Source: Bacteroides finegoldii DSM 17565 (GTDB lineage Bacteria; Bacteroidota; Bacteroidia; Bacteroidales; Bacteroidaceae). From it: DNA of 64,000 nt. The DNA lies in NCBI RefSeq assembly GCF_000156195.1, contig NZ_GG688317.1:442270-506269 (forward strand), written 5' to 3'. Below, piece after piece: positions 29,601 to 37,994 of this stretch. The position numbers and the translations under genes are program-made. Each line of letters starts with the position of its first letter. Position 1 is the stretch's first letter. The notes below the pieces were generated by a model. That model was given only the letters and a program-made list of their open reading frames with translations. It was not told the DNA's origin and made no database searches.

Positions 29601-29974
29601 ACTACCTTGCCTCTTATATTCTTCACTACAGAAGGCGCTACCGACTTTTGTTCGGTAACTATAACATAATTATCACGGATTTGATAAGTGAAACCTGTTC
29701 CTTTTAAGATTGTATCAAGCGCAGTAGTTATAAGCGCATTTTTCAAGTTCAGATTGGTAAGCTTTTTGCTTTTCAATTGAGAATCACTATAATTGATAGA
29801 CATTTTAGTCTGTCTTTCCACAGATTTTAAAGCCTCAATTACAGTCATATTTTTCTGTTGGATAGTTATTTTACTATCTTTTTGCCCAAAAGCAGAGGTC
29901 TGCATCATTAATAATACTAAAAAAGTAAGAAAAACCTGTTTTTGGAGCACTCGTCCTGCTATTTCTTTATACAT
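26693..29974 (-). CDS. SusC-family TonB-dependent glycan importer with STN signalling domain
   Basis: About 1093 aa from the Met at 29974 (MYKEIAGRVL); Mets at 29983 and 30043 are alternatives. After the signal peptide (ending SAFGQ) comes an STN domain (about residues 35-110; MTVIEALKSVERQTK), which contacts an anti-sigma factor. A carboxypeptidase-regulatory-like domain follows (IRGKVVDENGEPLIG), then plug (GVTINSSNSTGG, ESISMLTGPSAAALYG) and barrel, ending in FNVKFQF. The STN domain explains the ECF sigma/FecR genes just upstream: ligand import would free the sigma factor and raise expression of the locus. Confidence 0.95.
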   Translation of the reverse strand: MYKEIAGRVLQKQVFLTFLVLLMMQTSAFGQKDSKITIQQKNMTVIEALKSVERQTKMSINYSDSQLKSKKLTNLNLKNALITTALDTILKGTGFTYQIRDNYVIVTEQKSVAPSVVKNIRGKVVDENGEPLIGVNISVEGSSTGTITDMNGSFMIKASDKSKLKISYIGYATQMIAVSNKDFYQVVLKQDAEVLDEVVVTALGIKRAEKALSYNVQQVKGDELTTVKDANFISSLNGKVAGVTINSSNSTGGASRVVMRGVKSITSSNLALYVIDGVPMYNMMNGGNSQSVFADQPGTDGAADINPEDIESISMLTGPSAAALYGNAAAAGVVLITTKKGSVDKTSVTVSNNTTFSKVAMMPEMQSKYGNVAGNVDSWGPIVNSDYDPRDFFRTGSNVINSVALSTGNQKNQSYLSASTTNTTNILPNSGYNRYNFTVRNTTSFLKDKMTLDAGASYILQNDKNMVSQGYYYNPLPGLYRFPRSENFEDVRMFERYNEGLGIMEQYWPYGEISSGLANPYWVQNRQIRENKKTRYMVNASLKYQIFDWLDVTGRVKIDNYENRKTYKAYASTGSLSAGDRGTYHDTWAQSKTTYADAIATVNKNFSDWSVNVNLGVSLNDSRYESIGYEGGLKIYNFFAVHNLDFDKAWKPKQEGWHDQTRAIFANAELGWKSMLYLTVTGRNDWDSRLAFSDYKSFFYPSVGLSAILTSMFDTPEWLSFLKVRGSYTEVGNSYDRFMTTVTYPYDEASHNWNTTSVYPNTKLKPERTKSWEVGVDARFLNDISFNLTYYRSNTYNQTFHATLSASSGYSSIPIQSGNIMNEGIEMSLGYDKKWGDFSFNTNYTLTWNRNEIKQLADGAYNYATGEPIVMPELDVLHYGQLDARLLLRVGGSMGDVYGQKVLKRDLNGYILNEEGVGLALENKETHLGSILPKMNMGWNLGFGYKGINLGMTFTGRFGGIVLSETQSVLNAAGVSKISADVRDAGGVPINQAKIDARNYFQTIQTASVYYTYSATNVRLGELSLSYTLPKKWFANKLGMTVGLVGKNLWMIYCKAPFDPELTTSAASNFYQGFDAYMLPSTRNFGFNVKFQF

Positions 29975-30070
29975 TTGTAGCATTTTCCTGGTATTAGTAA
30001 ATTGGTTGTTAATTCTATTTTGATTGGATTGCGTTAGTAACACGCTAATATTAAGGAATTTTTCGATTTC

Positions 30071-30104
30071 ATATCCGGAAGGAATGGCAGTTCCCTCCGG
30101 ATAT
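30071..30104. other. Strong hairpin in the fecR-susC gap
   Basis: 14-nt arms (30071-30084 and 30091-30104, one mismatch) with a 6-nt loop. A T8 run follows on the plus strand, so it has terminator form for plus-strand transcription; on the minus strand, the direction of the flanking genes, the run precedes the stem as A8. It could block antisense transcription, stabilise the susC leader or end sigma/fecR transcripts weakly. Confidence 0.6.
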
Positions 30105-30152
30105 TTTTTTTCATGGTGTGTTAAGTTAATAATTAGACATAGGGGTTATTTT

Positions 30153-31136
30153 TCAATTAGTTATATAGCATTTATTGTCTTTAATCACATAGTGGATATC
30201 TCCAACTACTTGTGAAATAATTAGCATAATTTCTTCCAACGTCACATTCTTCGGGAAACGGAAACTATAAGTATTATTATTCAAACTATGGAAACTATAT
30301 ACAAAAGTATATGGATACTTATGTTCTAGTCTCGTGAATATATCTTCCAAATGTGCATCACTAAATACAAGTTCTCCACGTTGCCAAGCTATCACATCAT
30401 CAACTTGTGATTGTTGCAAACGACTTTTTTTGGTCAGCTTGTTATAAGATAACTGCTGGTTAGGTTTCAATATAACACTTGAGATTAAATTATCATACTC
30501 CACTTTTACACTGCCCGAAACTAAAGTAGTGTACACTTCGTCATTCTCCGAATAAGTATTTACATTAAACTCAGTTCCCAAAGCCGTAACCTGAAAATCA
30601 GATCCTTTCACAATAAAGGGATGTTCCTTATCCGGCATTACCTTAAAATAGCCCTCACCTATCAGATATACACTTCTGGTTTTACCATTAAAACTTTCCG
30701 GATAAAACAAAGTACTTTTTGAATTCAACATAACGGAAGTACCATCCGGTAATGTCAGTTCATGTATTTCTGCAGTTGGTATATGGCATTCTATCAAATC
30801 ACTGGAAAAATCGTCTTTCTCCAATAATAAATAGATAGAAACCGACGATACAGCCAGCAACAACACCGACGCTACCTGCCAAATACGTAATATATATTTC
30901 TTTTGCGAAGAGACAGGACGCATACCTATATTTTGTTGCATACGGCGTATAGACTGCTGCATTCCCTGAGGAACTCGCTGCTGTCCAGCTTCTTCCCAAA
31001 GAGAAGCGAGCGCTTCCATTTTTTCTTCCTTATGTTCTTCATCAGCCAACCAATGCCGGAATTGCTTTTGGACGGAAACCGGATAGTCATTCTGACTAAA
31101 AAGTTCTATCACTTGTCGAATATAATTCTTCATCAT
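30153..31136 (-). CDS. FecR-family anti-sigma factor
   Basis: 327 aa. The N-terminal ~85 residues are cytoplasmic and would hold the ECF sigma factor. One membrane helix follows (about residues 83-107, ILRIWQVASVLLLAVSSVSI). The periplasmic part has the FecR domain (ELTLPDGTSVMLNSKSTLFY, VTALGTEFNVN) and a C-terminal domain that normally docks with the STN domain of the cognate SusC. Gene order sigma-FecR-SusC matches trans-envelope signalling loci of Bacteroides. Start at 31136 or the next Met 3 nt later. Confidence 0.94.
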   Translation of the reverse strand: MMKNYIRQVIELFSQNDYPVSVQKQFRHWLADEEHKEEKMEALASLWEEAGQQRVPQGMQQSIRRMQQNIGMRPVSSQKKYILRIWQVASVLLLAVSSVSIYLLLEKDDFSSDLIECHIPTAEIHELTLPDGTSVMLNSKSTLFYPESFNGKTRSVYLIGEGYFKVMPDKEHPFIVKGSDFQVTALGTEFNVNTYSENDEVYTTLVSGSVKVEYDNLISSVILKPNQQLSYNKLTKKSRLQQSQVDDVIAWQRGELVFSDAHLEDIFTRLEHKYPYTFVYSFHSLNNNTYSFRFPKNVTLEEIMLIISQVVGDIHYVIKDNKCYITN

Positions 31137-31157
31137 TATTTCATTATTATTTCTGCC

Positions 31158-31742
31158 TTATACTTTAAAGACAACTAAAATCATTATACTACTTAAGAAA
31201 GAAGAGAAAAAAACTAAAAAAAGAAGTATTTTCTTTAGGTCTATTAATGCTAGATAAATTTGGTGCTCTACCGTACGGATAGAAACACCCAATTTTTCCG
31301 CAATATCTTTATTGCTTAGTCCTTGAAATCTACTAGCCTCAAATATCATCCTCCGACGCTCAGGCATTTTTGTTAAAGCAAGCCGGAGAATCATAAGCAA
31401 CTCTTTATAATAGATATCCTTTAGTGCCTGATCATCTTCTATTATTTCACAAAGTATCGCATTTTCTATAAAACTTACCTGGTACTCTTGCTCTATACGC
31501 TGATGCTTAAACATATTAAGAATAATATTCCGTGTTGTTACAAAGATATACCCATCCAATTTATCATTAGGATGTTGCCACAGTTCCGGTTGTTGCCACA
31601 GTTTACAAAAAACATCTTGAGCAACGTCTTCTGCATCTTCGTCCGATTTCAGTAACTTTCGAGCAAAGTTCTTCACTTTAGGAAAGTTAACAGTGAAGAA
31701 AGATTGAAAGTCCTTCTCCATTTGTCTTTTATCATTTTCCAT
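31158..31742 (-). CDS. ECF-type RNA polymerase sigma factor
   Basis: 194 aa if started at 31742 (MENDKRQMEKDF); a longer frame up to 31874 would add a hydrophobic leader that makes no sense for a sigma factor and lies upstream of the predicted promoter. Region 2 is clear (EDAEDVAQDVFCKLW) and so is region 4 (LTKMPERRRMIFEASRFQGL, SNKDIAEKLGVSIRTVEHQI). The extreme C-terminus is unusual: about 22 hydrophobic residues (ILLFLVFFSSFLSSIMILVV). It lies 21 nt before fecR and should direct transcription of the SusCD operon when released. Confidence 0.93.
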   Translation of the reverse strand: MENDKRQMEKDFQSFFTVNFPKVKNFARKLLKSDEDAEDVAQDVFCKLWQQPELWQHPNDKLDGYIFVTTRNIILNMFKHQRIEQEYQVSFIENAILCEIIEDDQALKDIYYKELLMILRLALTKMPERRRMIFEASRFQGLSNKDIAEKLGVSIRTVEHQIYLALIDLKKILLFLVFFSSFLSSIMILVVFKV

Positions 31743-31769
31743 AATATTACCAAATAATAGCGGGCAAAA

Positions 31770-31800
31770 TAAACATATTAGTTGCACATAAACAATACAA
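31770..31800 (-). promoter_or_regulatory. Promoter of the ECF sigma/fecR genes
   Basis: On the minus strand, TTG (31800-31798), 20-nt spacer, TATGTTTA (31777-31770; 7 of 8 to TAnnTTTG). Transcription would start about 20-25 nt before the ATG at 31742. Confidence 0.5.
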
Positions 31801-31890
31801 AAACCCTTTTTTATCGAAAAGAACAGTGATATACATATAACTAACAGAACAAAGAAATGCTTAACAATGTACATTTTTCGCTTGGATTTC

Positions 31891-31920
31891 TTGTCAGAAC
31901 CAAGTGTTTGAGTAAATTTG
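31891..31920 (+). promoter_or_regulatory. Promoter of the etf/acyl-CoA dehydrogenase operon
   Basis: TTG at 31891, 19-nt spacer, TAAATTTG at 31913-31920 (exact TAnnTTTG). The leader to the ATG at 32017 is about 90 nt long. Confidence 0.6.
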
Positions 31921-32016
31921 CACGCTGATAGTTAACCGGATAGTTTGGATAGCAAGAGATTACTACTTGACTACTGGCTGCTAACTTGTAGAAATACTAA
32001 TACTAAAATTTATAGC

Positions 32017-32889
32017 ATGAGTTTGAAAATTGTTGTATTGGCAAAACAAGTTCCCGACACACGTAACGTTGGGAAAGATGCCATGAAAGCCGACGGAACG
32101 ATTAACCGCGCGGCACTCCCCGCCATCTTCAACCCCGAAGACCTGAATGCTCTCGAGCAAGCTCTCCGATTGAAAGATGCTCATCCAGGCTCTACCGTAA
32201 CCGTTCTGACAATGGGACCGGGACGGGCAGCCGACATTATTCGTGAAGGACTTTTCCGTGGTGCAGATAACGGTTACTTATTAACTGACCGTGCTTTCGC
32301 TGGTGCAGACACACTGGCTACGTCTTACGCACTTGCCACTGCCATCCGCAAAATCGGTGAGTATGACATTATTATCGGTGGCCGTCAGGCAATCGACGGT
32401 GACACGGCACAGGTAGGTCCGCAGGTAGCAGAAAAGCTGGGATTGACGCAAATCACATACGCAGAAGAAATTCTGGAAGTAGGCGATGGTAAGATTAAGG
32501 TGAAACGTCACATCGACGGTGGTGTTGAAACTGTAGAAGGCCCGCTGCCTATCGTGATTACTGTCAACGGTTCTGCAGCTCCTTGCCGTCCGCGTAATGC
32601 TAAATTGGTTCAGAAATACAAGCATGCCAAGACTGTGACTGAAAAACAGCAAGGCAATCTTGATTATACCGACCTGTATGACAAGCGCGATTATCTGAAT
32701 CTGGCAGAATGGAGCGTAGCCGACGTAAACGGTGACCTCGCACAATGCGGTCTGTCCGGTTCACCGACAAAAGTGAAAGCCATCCAGAACATCGTGTTCC
32801 AGGCTAAAGAGAGCAAAACCATCAGCGGCAGCGACCGTGACGTGGAAGACCTGATTGTTGAACTATTAGCTAACCACACCATCGGATAA
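32017..32889 (+). CDS. etfB: Electron transfer flavoprotein beta subunit
   Basis: 290 aa from ATG 32017 (MSLKIVVLAKQVPDT), the classic EtfB start; the frame's upstream 24 codons are leader. Conserved segments include NPEDLNALEQALRLKD and GRQAIDGDTAQVGPQ, the nucleotide-binding region. With EtfA it shuttles electrons between NADH or ferredoxin partners and the acyl-CoA dehydrogenase encoded two genes on. In an anaerobe the complex may bifurcate electrons, which is inference only. 2 nt separate it from etfA. Confidence 0.96.
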   Translation: MSLKIVVLAKQVPDTRNVGKDAMKADGTINRAALPAIFNPEDLNALEQALRLKDAHPGSTVTVLTMGPGRAADIIREGLFRGADNGYLLTDRAFAGADTLATSYALATAIRKIGEYDIIIGGRQAIDGDTAQVGPQVAEKLGLTQITYAEEILEVGDGKIKVKRHIDGGVETVEGPLPIVITVNGSAAPCRPRNAKLVQKYKHAKTVTEKQQGNLDYTDLYDKRDYLNLAEWSVADVNGDLAQCGLSGSPTKVKAIQNIVFQAKESKTISGSDRDVEDLIVELLANHTIG

Positions 32890-32891
32890 TC

Positions 32892-33911
32892 ATGAATAAC
32901 TTATTTGTATATTGCGAAATAGAAGAAGGTAACGTTTTAGACGTTAGTCTCGAACTTCTGACCAAAGGTCGTTCGTTAGCCAACCAGTTGAACTGTCAGC
33001 TCGAAGCAGTGGTTGCCGGAACCGGCCTCAAAGATATTGAAAAACAAATCCTTCCTTACGGAGTAGACAAACTTCACGTTTTCGATGGCGAAGGACTTTA
33101 CCCTTATACTTCACTTCCTCACACAGCTATCCTGGTGAACCTTTTCAAAGAGGAACAGCCGCAAATCTGTCTGATGGGTGCTACTGTAATCGGTCGTGAC
33201 CTCGGTCCGCGCGTTTCTTCTGCTTTGACCAGCGGATTGACTGCCGACTGTACTTCACTTGAAATCGGTGACCACGAAGACAAGAAAGAAGGCAAGACTT
33301 ACAAGAACCTGTTGTATCAGATCCGTCCGGCTTTCGGCGGTAACATCGTTGCTACGATTGTGAACCCGGAACACCGCCCGCAGATGGCAACCGTTCGCGA
33401 AGGTGTGATGAAGAAAGAAATCCTCTCTCCGACTTATCAGGGAGAAGTGATCCGTCACGATGTGAAAAAGTACGTAGCTGATACAGACTATGTAGTGAAA
33501 GTAATCGAACGCCACGTAGAAAAGGCAAAGAACAACCTGAAAGGTTCTCCGATCATCATCGCCGGTGGATACGGTGTAGGTTCGAAAGAAAACTTCGACC
33601 TGTTGTTCGACCTCGCTAAAGAACTTCATGCAGAAGTAGGTGCCAGCCGTGCTGCTGTCGACGCAGGTTTCGCAGATCACGACCGCCAGATCGGTCAGAC
33701 AGGTGTAACGGTTCGTCCGAAACTCTACATCGCTTGCGGTATCTCCGGACAGATTCAGCATATCGCCGGTATGCAGGAAAGTGGTATCATCATCTCCATC
33801 AACAACGACCCGGATGCTCCGATCAACACGATTGCCGATTACGTAATCAACGGAACTATCGAAGAAGTTGTGCCGAAGATGATTAAGTATTATAAACAAA
33901 ATAGCAAGTAA
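32892..33911 (+). CDS. etfA: Electron transfer flavoprotein alpha subunit
   Basis: 339 aa. The C-terminal FAD-binding domain is unmistakable: GASRAAVDAGFADHDRQIGQ, RPKLYIACGISGQIQH and ISINNDPDAPI. The N-terminal domain pairs with EtfB. It lies between etfB (2-nt gap) and the acyl-CoA dehydrogenase gene (6-nt gap), so the three are made in stoichiometric amounts from one mRNA. Confidence 0.96.
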   Translation: MNNLFVYCEIEEGNVLDVSLELLTKGRSLANQLNCQLEAVVAGTGLKDIEKQILPYGVDKLHVFDGEGLYPYTSLPHTAILVNLFKEEQPQICLMGATVIGRDLGPRVSSALTSGLTADCTSLEIGDHEDKKEGKTYKNLLYQIRPAFGGNIVATIVNPEHRPQMATVREGVMKKEILSPTYQGEVIRHDVKKYVADTDYVVKVIERHVEKAKNNLKGSPIIIAGGYGVGSKENFDLLFDLAKELHAEVGASRAAVDAGFADHDRQIGQTGVTVRPKLYIACGISGQIQHIAGMQESGIIISINNDPDAPINTIADYVINGTIEEVVPKMIKYYKQNSK

Positions 33912-33917
33912 GGAAAG

Positions 33918-35624
33918 ATGGCTAATTATTATACAGACATACCGGAACTCAAGTTTCACTTGAACAATCCGATGATGAAACGTATTTGCGAACTCAAAGA
34001 ACGCAATTACAGAGATAAAGATGAATTCGATTATGCTCCGCTGGACTTCGAAGATGCTGTAGACTCTTATGACAAAGTGTTGGAGATTACCGGAGAAATC
34101 ACAGGAGAAATCATTGCCCCTAACGCAGAAGGTGTAGACGAAGAAGGTCCTCACTGTGCCAATGGTCGCGTAGAATATGCATCAGGAACCAAACAAAACC
34201 TGGACGCAATGGTGAAAGCCGGTTTGAACGGTATGACCATGCCACGCAAATTCGGCGGTCTGAACTTCCCGATCACCCCGTACACCATGTGTGCAGAAAT
34301 CGTGGCTGCTGCCGACGCAGGTTTCGGAAACATCTGGTCATTGCAAGACTGTATCGAAACTCTTTATGAGTTTGGCAATCCCGACCAACACAGCCGCTTT
34401 ATCCCACGCATCTGCCAAGGTGAAACCATGTCAATGGACTTGACAGAACCGGATGCTGGTTCTGACCTTCAATCTGTTATGCTGAAAGCTACTTACAGCG
34501 AAAAAGACGGATGCTGGTTACTGAACGGTGTGAAACGTTTCATCACAAATGGTGACGCGGACATTCACCTCGTACTGGCACGTTCGGAAGAAGGAACGAG
34601 AGACGGCCGTGGTTTGTCTATGTTCATCTATGACAAGCGTCAGGGTGGCGTGAACGTACGTCGTATCGAAAACAAACTCGGTATCCACGGTTCTCCTACC
34701 TGCGAATTGGTATATAAGAATGCAAAAGCTGAACTTTGCGGTGACCGCAAACTCGGTTTGATTAAATATGTAATGGCTTTGATGAACGGTGCCCGTCTGG
34801 GTATTGCCGCACAATCCGTAGGATTGAGCCAGGCAGCTTACAATGAAGGTTTGGCATACGCTAAAGACCGTAAGCAGTTCGGAAAAGCAATTATCGAATT
34901 CCCGGCTGTGTATGACATGCTGGCTATCATGAAAGGCAAACTGGATGCCGGACGTGCTTTACTGTATCAAACATCTCGCTACGTAGACATCTACAAAGCA
35001 TTGGACGACATCGCCCGCGAACGTAAACTGACTCCGGAAGAACGCCAGGAACAAAAGAAATATGCTAAATTAGCAGACAGCTTTACTCCGCTGGCTAAAG
35101 GTATGAACTCTGAATATGCCAACCAAAACGCTTACGACTGTATTCAGATTCACGGCGGTTCAGGTTTCATGATGGAATATGCTTGCCAACGCATCTATCG
35201 CGACGCACGTATCACCAGCATCTACGAAGGAACTACCCAGTTGCAGACAGTAGCCGCTATCCGTTACGTAACCAATGGTTCGTACATCGCTACCATCCGC
35301 GAGTTCGAAACCATTCCTTGCTCACCGGAAATGGAACCGCTGATGTCTCGTCTGAAAAAGATGGCTGACAAATTCGAAGCAAGCACCAATGCAGTGAAAG
35401 AAGTACAAGATCAAGAATTGCTTGACTTCACCGCTCGCAAACTGGTGGAAATGGCTGCTGACATTATCATGTGTCACCTGCTGATTCAAGATGCCAGCAA
35501 GGCTTCCGAACTGTTCTCCAAATCTGCACATGTATATTTGAACTATGCAGAAGCGGAAGTAGAAAAGCACTCAAACTTCATCGAAAACTTCGATAAAGAA
35601 GACTTGGCATTCTATAAAAAGTAA
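33918..35624 (+). CDS. Acyl-CoA dehydrogenase, long form
   Basis: 568 aa flavoprotein; the usual short-chain enzymes have about 380 aa, and this one carries an N-terminal segment of about 80 residues and a C-terminal helical domain of about 110. FAD/substrate motifs are visible (SMDLTEPDAGSDL, IHGGSGFMMEYACQRIYRD). The catalytic base is probably the Glu in IYEGTTQLQ, as in butyryl-CoA-type enzymes. With EtfAB it oxidises or, under fermentation, reduces a short acyl-CoA such as crotonyl-CoA. Chain length is not determinable by eye. Confidence 0.93.
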   Translation: MANYYTDIPELKFHLNNPMMKRICELKERNYRDKDEFDYAPLDFEDAVDSYDKVLEITGEITGEIIAPNAEGVDEEGPHCANGRVEYASGTKQNLDAMVKAGLNGMTMPRKFGGLNFPITPYTMCAEIVAAADAGFGNIWSLQDCIETLYEFGNPDQHSRFIPRICQGETMSMDLTEPDAGSDLQSVMLKATYSEKDGCWLLNGVKRFITNGDADIHLVLARSEEGTRDGRGLSMFIYDKRQGGVNVRRIENKLGIHGSPTCELVYKNAKAELCGDRKLGLIKYVMALMNGARLGIAAQSVGLSQAAYNEGLAYAKDRKQFGKAIIEFPAVYDMLAIMKGKLDAGRALLYQTSRYVDIYKALDDIARERKLTPEERQEQKKYAKLADSFTPLAKGMNSEYANQNAYDCIQIHGGSGFMMEYACQRIYRDARITSIYEGTTQLQTVAAIRYVTNGSYIATIREFETIPCSPEMEPLMSRLKKMADKFEASTNAVKEVQDQELLDFTARKLVEMAADIIMCHLLIQDASKASELFSKSAHVYLNYAEAEVEKHSNFIENFDKEDLAFYKK

Positions 35625-35646
35625 TAAATACTCTATCAAATCTCAT

Positions 35647-35682
35647 AAAAGCATCCCTTCTTAGGAAGTGGATGCTTTTTTA
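35647..35682 (+). terminator. Terminator of the etf operon
   Basis: AAAAGCATCC (35647) pairs with GGATGCTTTT (35670), inner TTC/GAA pairing, followed by a T-run. Confidence 0.8.
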
Positions 35683-35717
35683 TTTGTCACATTCTATTAT
35701 TTTTCATTATTATTCTA

Positions 35718-35725
35718 TACATTTG
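35718..35725 (+). promoter_or_regulatory. -7 element of the rhomboid operon
   Basis: TACATTTG, exact match to TAnnTTTG, 50 nt before the rhomboid ATG. No TTG at the expected -33 distance. Confidence 0.4.
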
Positions 35726-35775
35726 TCAGTGAGATAAGTAATTTTTAATCGACAACTCTATATAAGAATAGAAAT

Positions 35776-37530
35776 ATGGCACTCAAACCTTCATATAACG
35801 ACAAACTGCATTTACCGGGTTTATCAAAAACAGAAATCCTTATACTGGCTCTCGAAGCTTCGCAAAAGCTGGAGTGGAATATCGAGGAAGTCACTCCGGA
35901 AGGAGCACGATTCGAAGTCCCGTTCAATATGTATTCTCATGGAGAGGAAATAACCTTCACCATAGAACCGGGAAGCGACGGAGAAGTAGCTGTGCGCAGC
36001 CAATCTTCTTCCGTACAATTTGTAGACTATGGAAAGAACAGAAAAAATATACAAAAGCTACGGGAGACGATGGAAGAAATAAAAACATCCCTTACCCCGG
36101 AAGAGCTAACCCAAAAGGCAAAAGATTTCGAGGAAGAGTGTAACCGTCCGCTCACAGAAGAAGAGAAAGCCTATCTGGAGGAAGAAAAGAAAAGGAACTC
36201 TTTCTGGTCGTTCTTTATTCCCCGCAAAGGTTTTATGGCAACGCCTATCCTGATAGACCTCAACATCCTTGTATTTATTGTGATGATTGCATCCGGAGTG
36301 GAAATCATGTCTCCTTCCACCTTATCACTGCTGAAATGGGGAGCCGACTTCGGACCGCTAACCCTTACAGGCGACTGGTGGCGTGCAGTGACCTGCAACT
36401 TTATACACATCGGAGCTTTTCATCTCCTGATGAATATGTATGCTTTCATGTATGTAGGTCTTCTACTGGAAGATCTGATAGGAAGCCGTCGGATGTTCAT
36501 GTCTTATTTACTGACCGGACTATGTTCGGCAGTATTCAGTCTTTATATGCACGGCGAGACAATCAGTGCCGGAGCCTCCGGGGCTATCTTCGGACTTTAC
36601 GGTATATTCCTAGCCTTCCTGTTCTTCCATCGCATCGCAAAGGAACAACGGAAAGCATTATTAACCAGTATCCTTATTTTTGTCGGTTACAATCTGGTTT
36701 ATGGCATGAAAGCCGGGATTGATAACGCTGCACATATCGGCGGGTTATTAAGCGGTTTCCTACTGGGAATCATTTATGTATGCAGCTATAAATTTGAAAA
36801 AGCCGATGCGCAACGCACCGTTTCAATCCTTGGGGAGCTTGGTATATTTTGCATTTTCCTGTTCAGCTTTATTATGCTTTGCAAGAATGTCCCCCCTCTT
36901 TATCAAGACATACGCGGCGAATGGGAAAGCGGTATTGTAGAAGCCTATCTGAATGGTGAACTGGAAGAAGAGAACGAAGATGGTAACCAATCGGACATGG
37001 AGACTGCCAACAGTTCTTCCACCAGGCAATATCCTTCATACATTCCGGTAGGCAATAACGATACATGGCTTTCTTATTACGATGCAGAAACAAATTTCAG
37101 TTGCCAGTATCCTACCAACTGGACCAAAATAACGGGAGCGAAAGGATTAACTCCCAGCGCAGAGCCTCCGTTGCTCAGGCTTGCCAATGGTGCCAACCAA
37201 CTGACGGTTACTGCTCTGACCTACGATACACAAAAAGAGTTTGAACATATCAAGAAGTTATCGCTCACTCTCCCGCGAAATGCACAAGGAGAACCATCGG
37301 AAGACTATAAGCAGAGCAATGTCAACATCAACGGGCTATCCATGACAAGAACTACAAACCCTCTGCACATCGGAGCTCCTGATGAACCGGGAGAAGACAT
37401 ACAACAAATTGTATTACACTATTTCCAAGAAAGCAAGAAGCGAACTTTTACCATTGTCATGCTTGTCTATGATGAAGAAGCCGAAACCGATCTGAATGCT
37501 ATTACATCAAGTATTCAGATCACCCAATAA
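35776..37530 (+). CDS. Rhomboid-family intramembrane serine protease with N- and C-terminal soluble domains
   Basis: 584 aa. An N-terminal soluble part (about 1-145) precedes the rhomboid core (about 150-370, six or more membrane helices). Core motifs: FIHIGAFHLLMNMYA (HxxxN), nucleophile Ser268 in GASGAIFGLYG and His320 in AAHIGGLLSG. After the last helix an acidic linker (GELEEENEDGN) leads to a PsbP-like or lipoprotein-like beta domain (about 425-584). Rhomboids cut other membrane proteins; the extra domains are not part of minimal family members. First of four closely spaced genes that also include a giant DUF4132 protein. Confidence 0.9.
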   Translation: MALKPSYNDKLHLPGLSKTEILILALEASQKLEWNIEEVTPEGARFEVPFNMYSHGEEITFTIEPGSDGEVAVRSQSSSVQFVDYGKNRKNIQKLRETMEEIKTSLTPEELTQKAKDFEEECNRPLTEEEKAYLEEEKKRNSFWSFFIPRKGFMATPILIDLNILVFIVMIASGVEIMSPSTLSLLKWGADFGPLTLTGDWWRAVTCNFIHIGAFHLLMNMYAFMYVGLLLEDLIGSRRMFMSYLLTGLCSAVFSLYMHGETISAGASGAIFGLYGIFLAFLFFHRIAKEQRKALLTSILIFVGYNLVYGMKAGIDNAAHIGGLLSGFLLGIIYVCSYKFEKADAQRTVSILGELGIFCIFLFSFIMLCKNVPPLYQDIRGEWESGIVEAYLNGELEEENEDGNQSDMETANSSSTRQYPSYIPVGNNDTWLSYYDAETNFSCQYPTNWTKITGAKGLTPSAEPPLLRLANGANQLTVTALTYDTQKEFEHIKKLSLTLPRNAQGEPSEDYKQSNVNINGLSMTRTTNPLHIGAPDEPGEDIQQIVLHYFQESKKRTFTIVMLVYDEEAETDLNAITSSIQITQ

Positions 37531-37537
37531 AGAGAAT

Positions 37538-37957
37538 ATGAGAGTATATGTCCAAGTCAAACAGTTAGGAAAGCGAAAGTGCAATATCGAAAAGATTCCT
37601 GTCGATTTTCCTGTTCCGCCTGTCGATGTACAGGGGTTGATTGAAGCCATCGTCAGTTGGCAAGTCTGTGAATATAATGAACGCTTGCAACAAAGCGAAG
37701 TACTGAAATACCTCACACAGGAAGAAGTGGAAAATAAAACAGCTTCCGGCAAGGTTGGTTTTGCAGTAAACTATAACGGCAAACCTGCCGCAGAAGTAGA
37801 AGCAATCACCAACGCCCTGCAATCTTACGAGGACGGAATTTTCCGTATCTTCATTGACGATACGGAAACTGAAGACTTATCCTCTCCCACCGGACTCAAA
37901 GAAGAATCTACCATCACCTTCATCCGATTGGCTATGCTGTCGGGAAGACTTTGGTAA
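37538..37957 (+). CDS. Small conserved partner protein of DUF4132
   Basis: 139 aa from ATG 37538 (MRVYVQVKQLGKRK), 7 nt after the rhomboid stop. The frame runs further up into the rhomboid gene, but this start fits the spacing. The segments PPVDVQGLIEAIV, SGKVGFAVNYNG and EDGIFRIFIDD and the ending FIRLAMLSGRLW look like a compact alpha/beta domain. From memory, similar small proteins lie next to DUF4132 genes in Gram-positive bacteria, which suggests a functional pair. No catalytic motif or signal peptide; function unknown. Confidence 0.8.
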   Translation: MRVYVQVKQLGKRKCNIEKIPVDFPVPPVDVQGLIEAIVSWQVCEYNERLQQSEVLKYLTQEEVENKTASGKVGFAVNYNGKPAAEVEAITNALQSYEDGIFRIFIDDTETEDLSSPTGLKEESTITFIRLAMLSGRLW

Positions 37958-37994
37958 TCATTTTCTTATAAACACACTTAAAACGAAAATAATC

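Noticed and set aside
31743..31874. N-terminal extension of the ECF sigma factor
   Set aside because: The added residues are a hydrophobic leader unlike any sigma factor, and the promoter at 31770-31800 would lie inside it.
33255..34154. 299-codon open frame on the minus strand opposite etfA and the acyl-CoA dehydrogenase
   Set aside because: It is fully antisense to two firmly assigned genes and its protein is Phe/Val/Arg-rich with no domain; it reflects codon bias of the sense genes.
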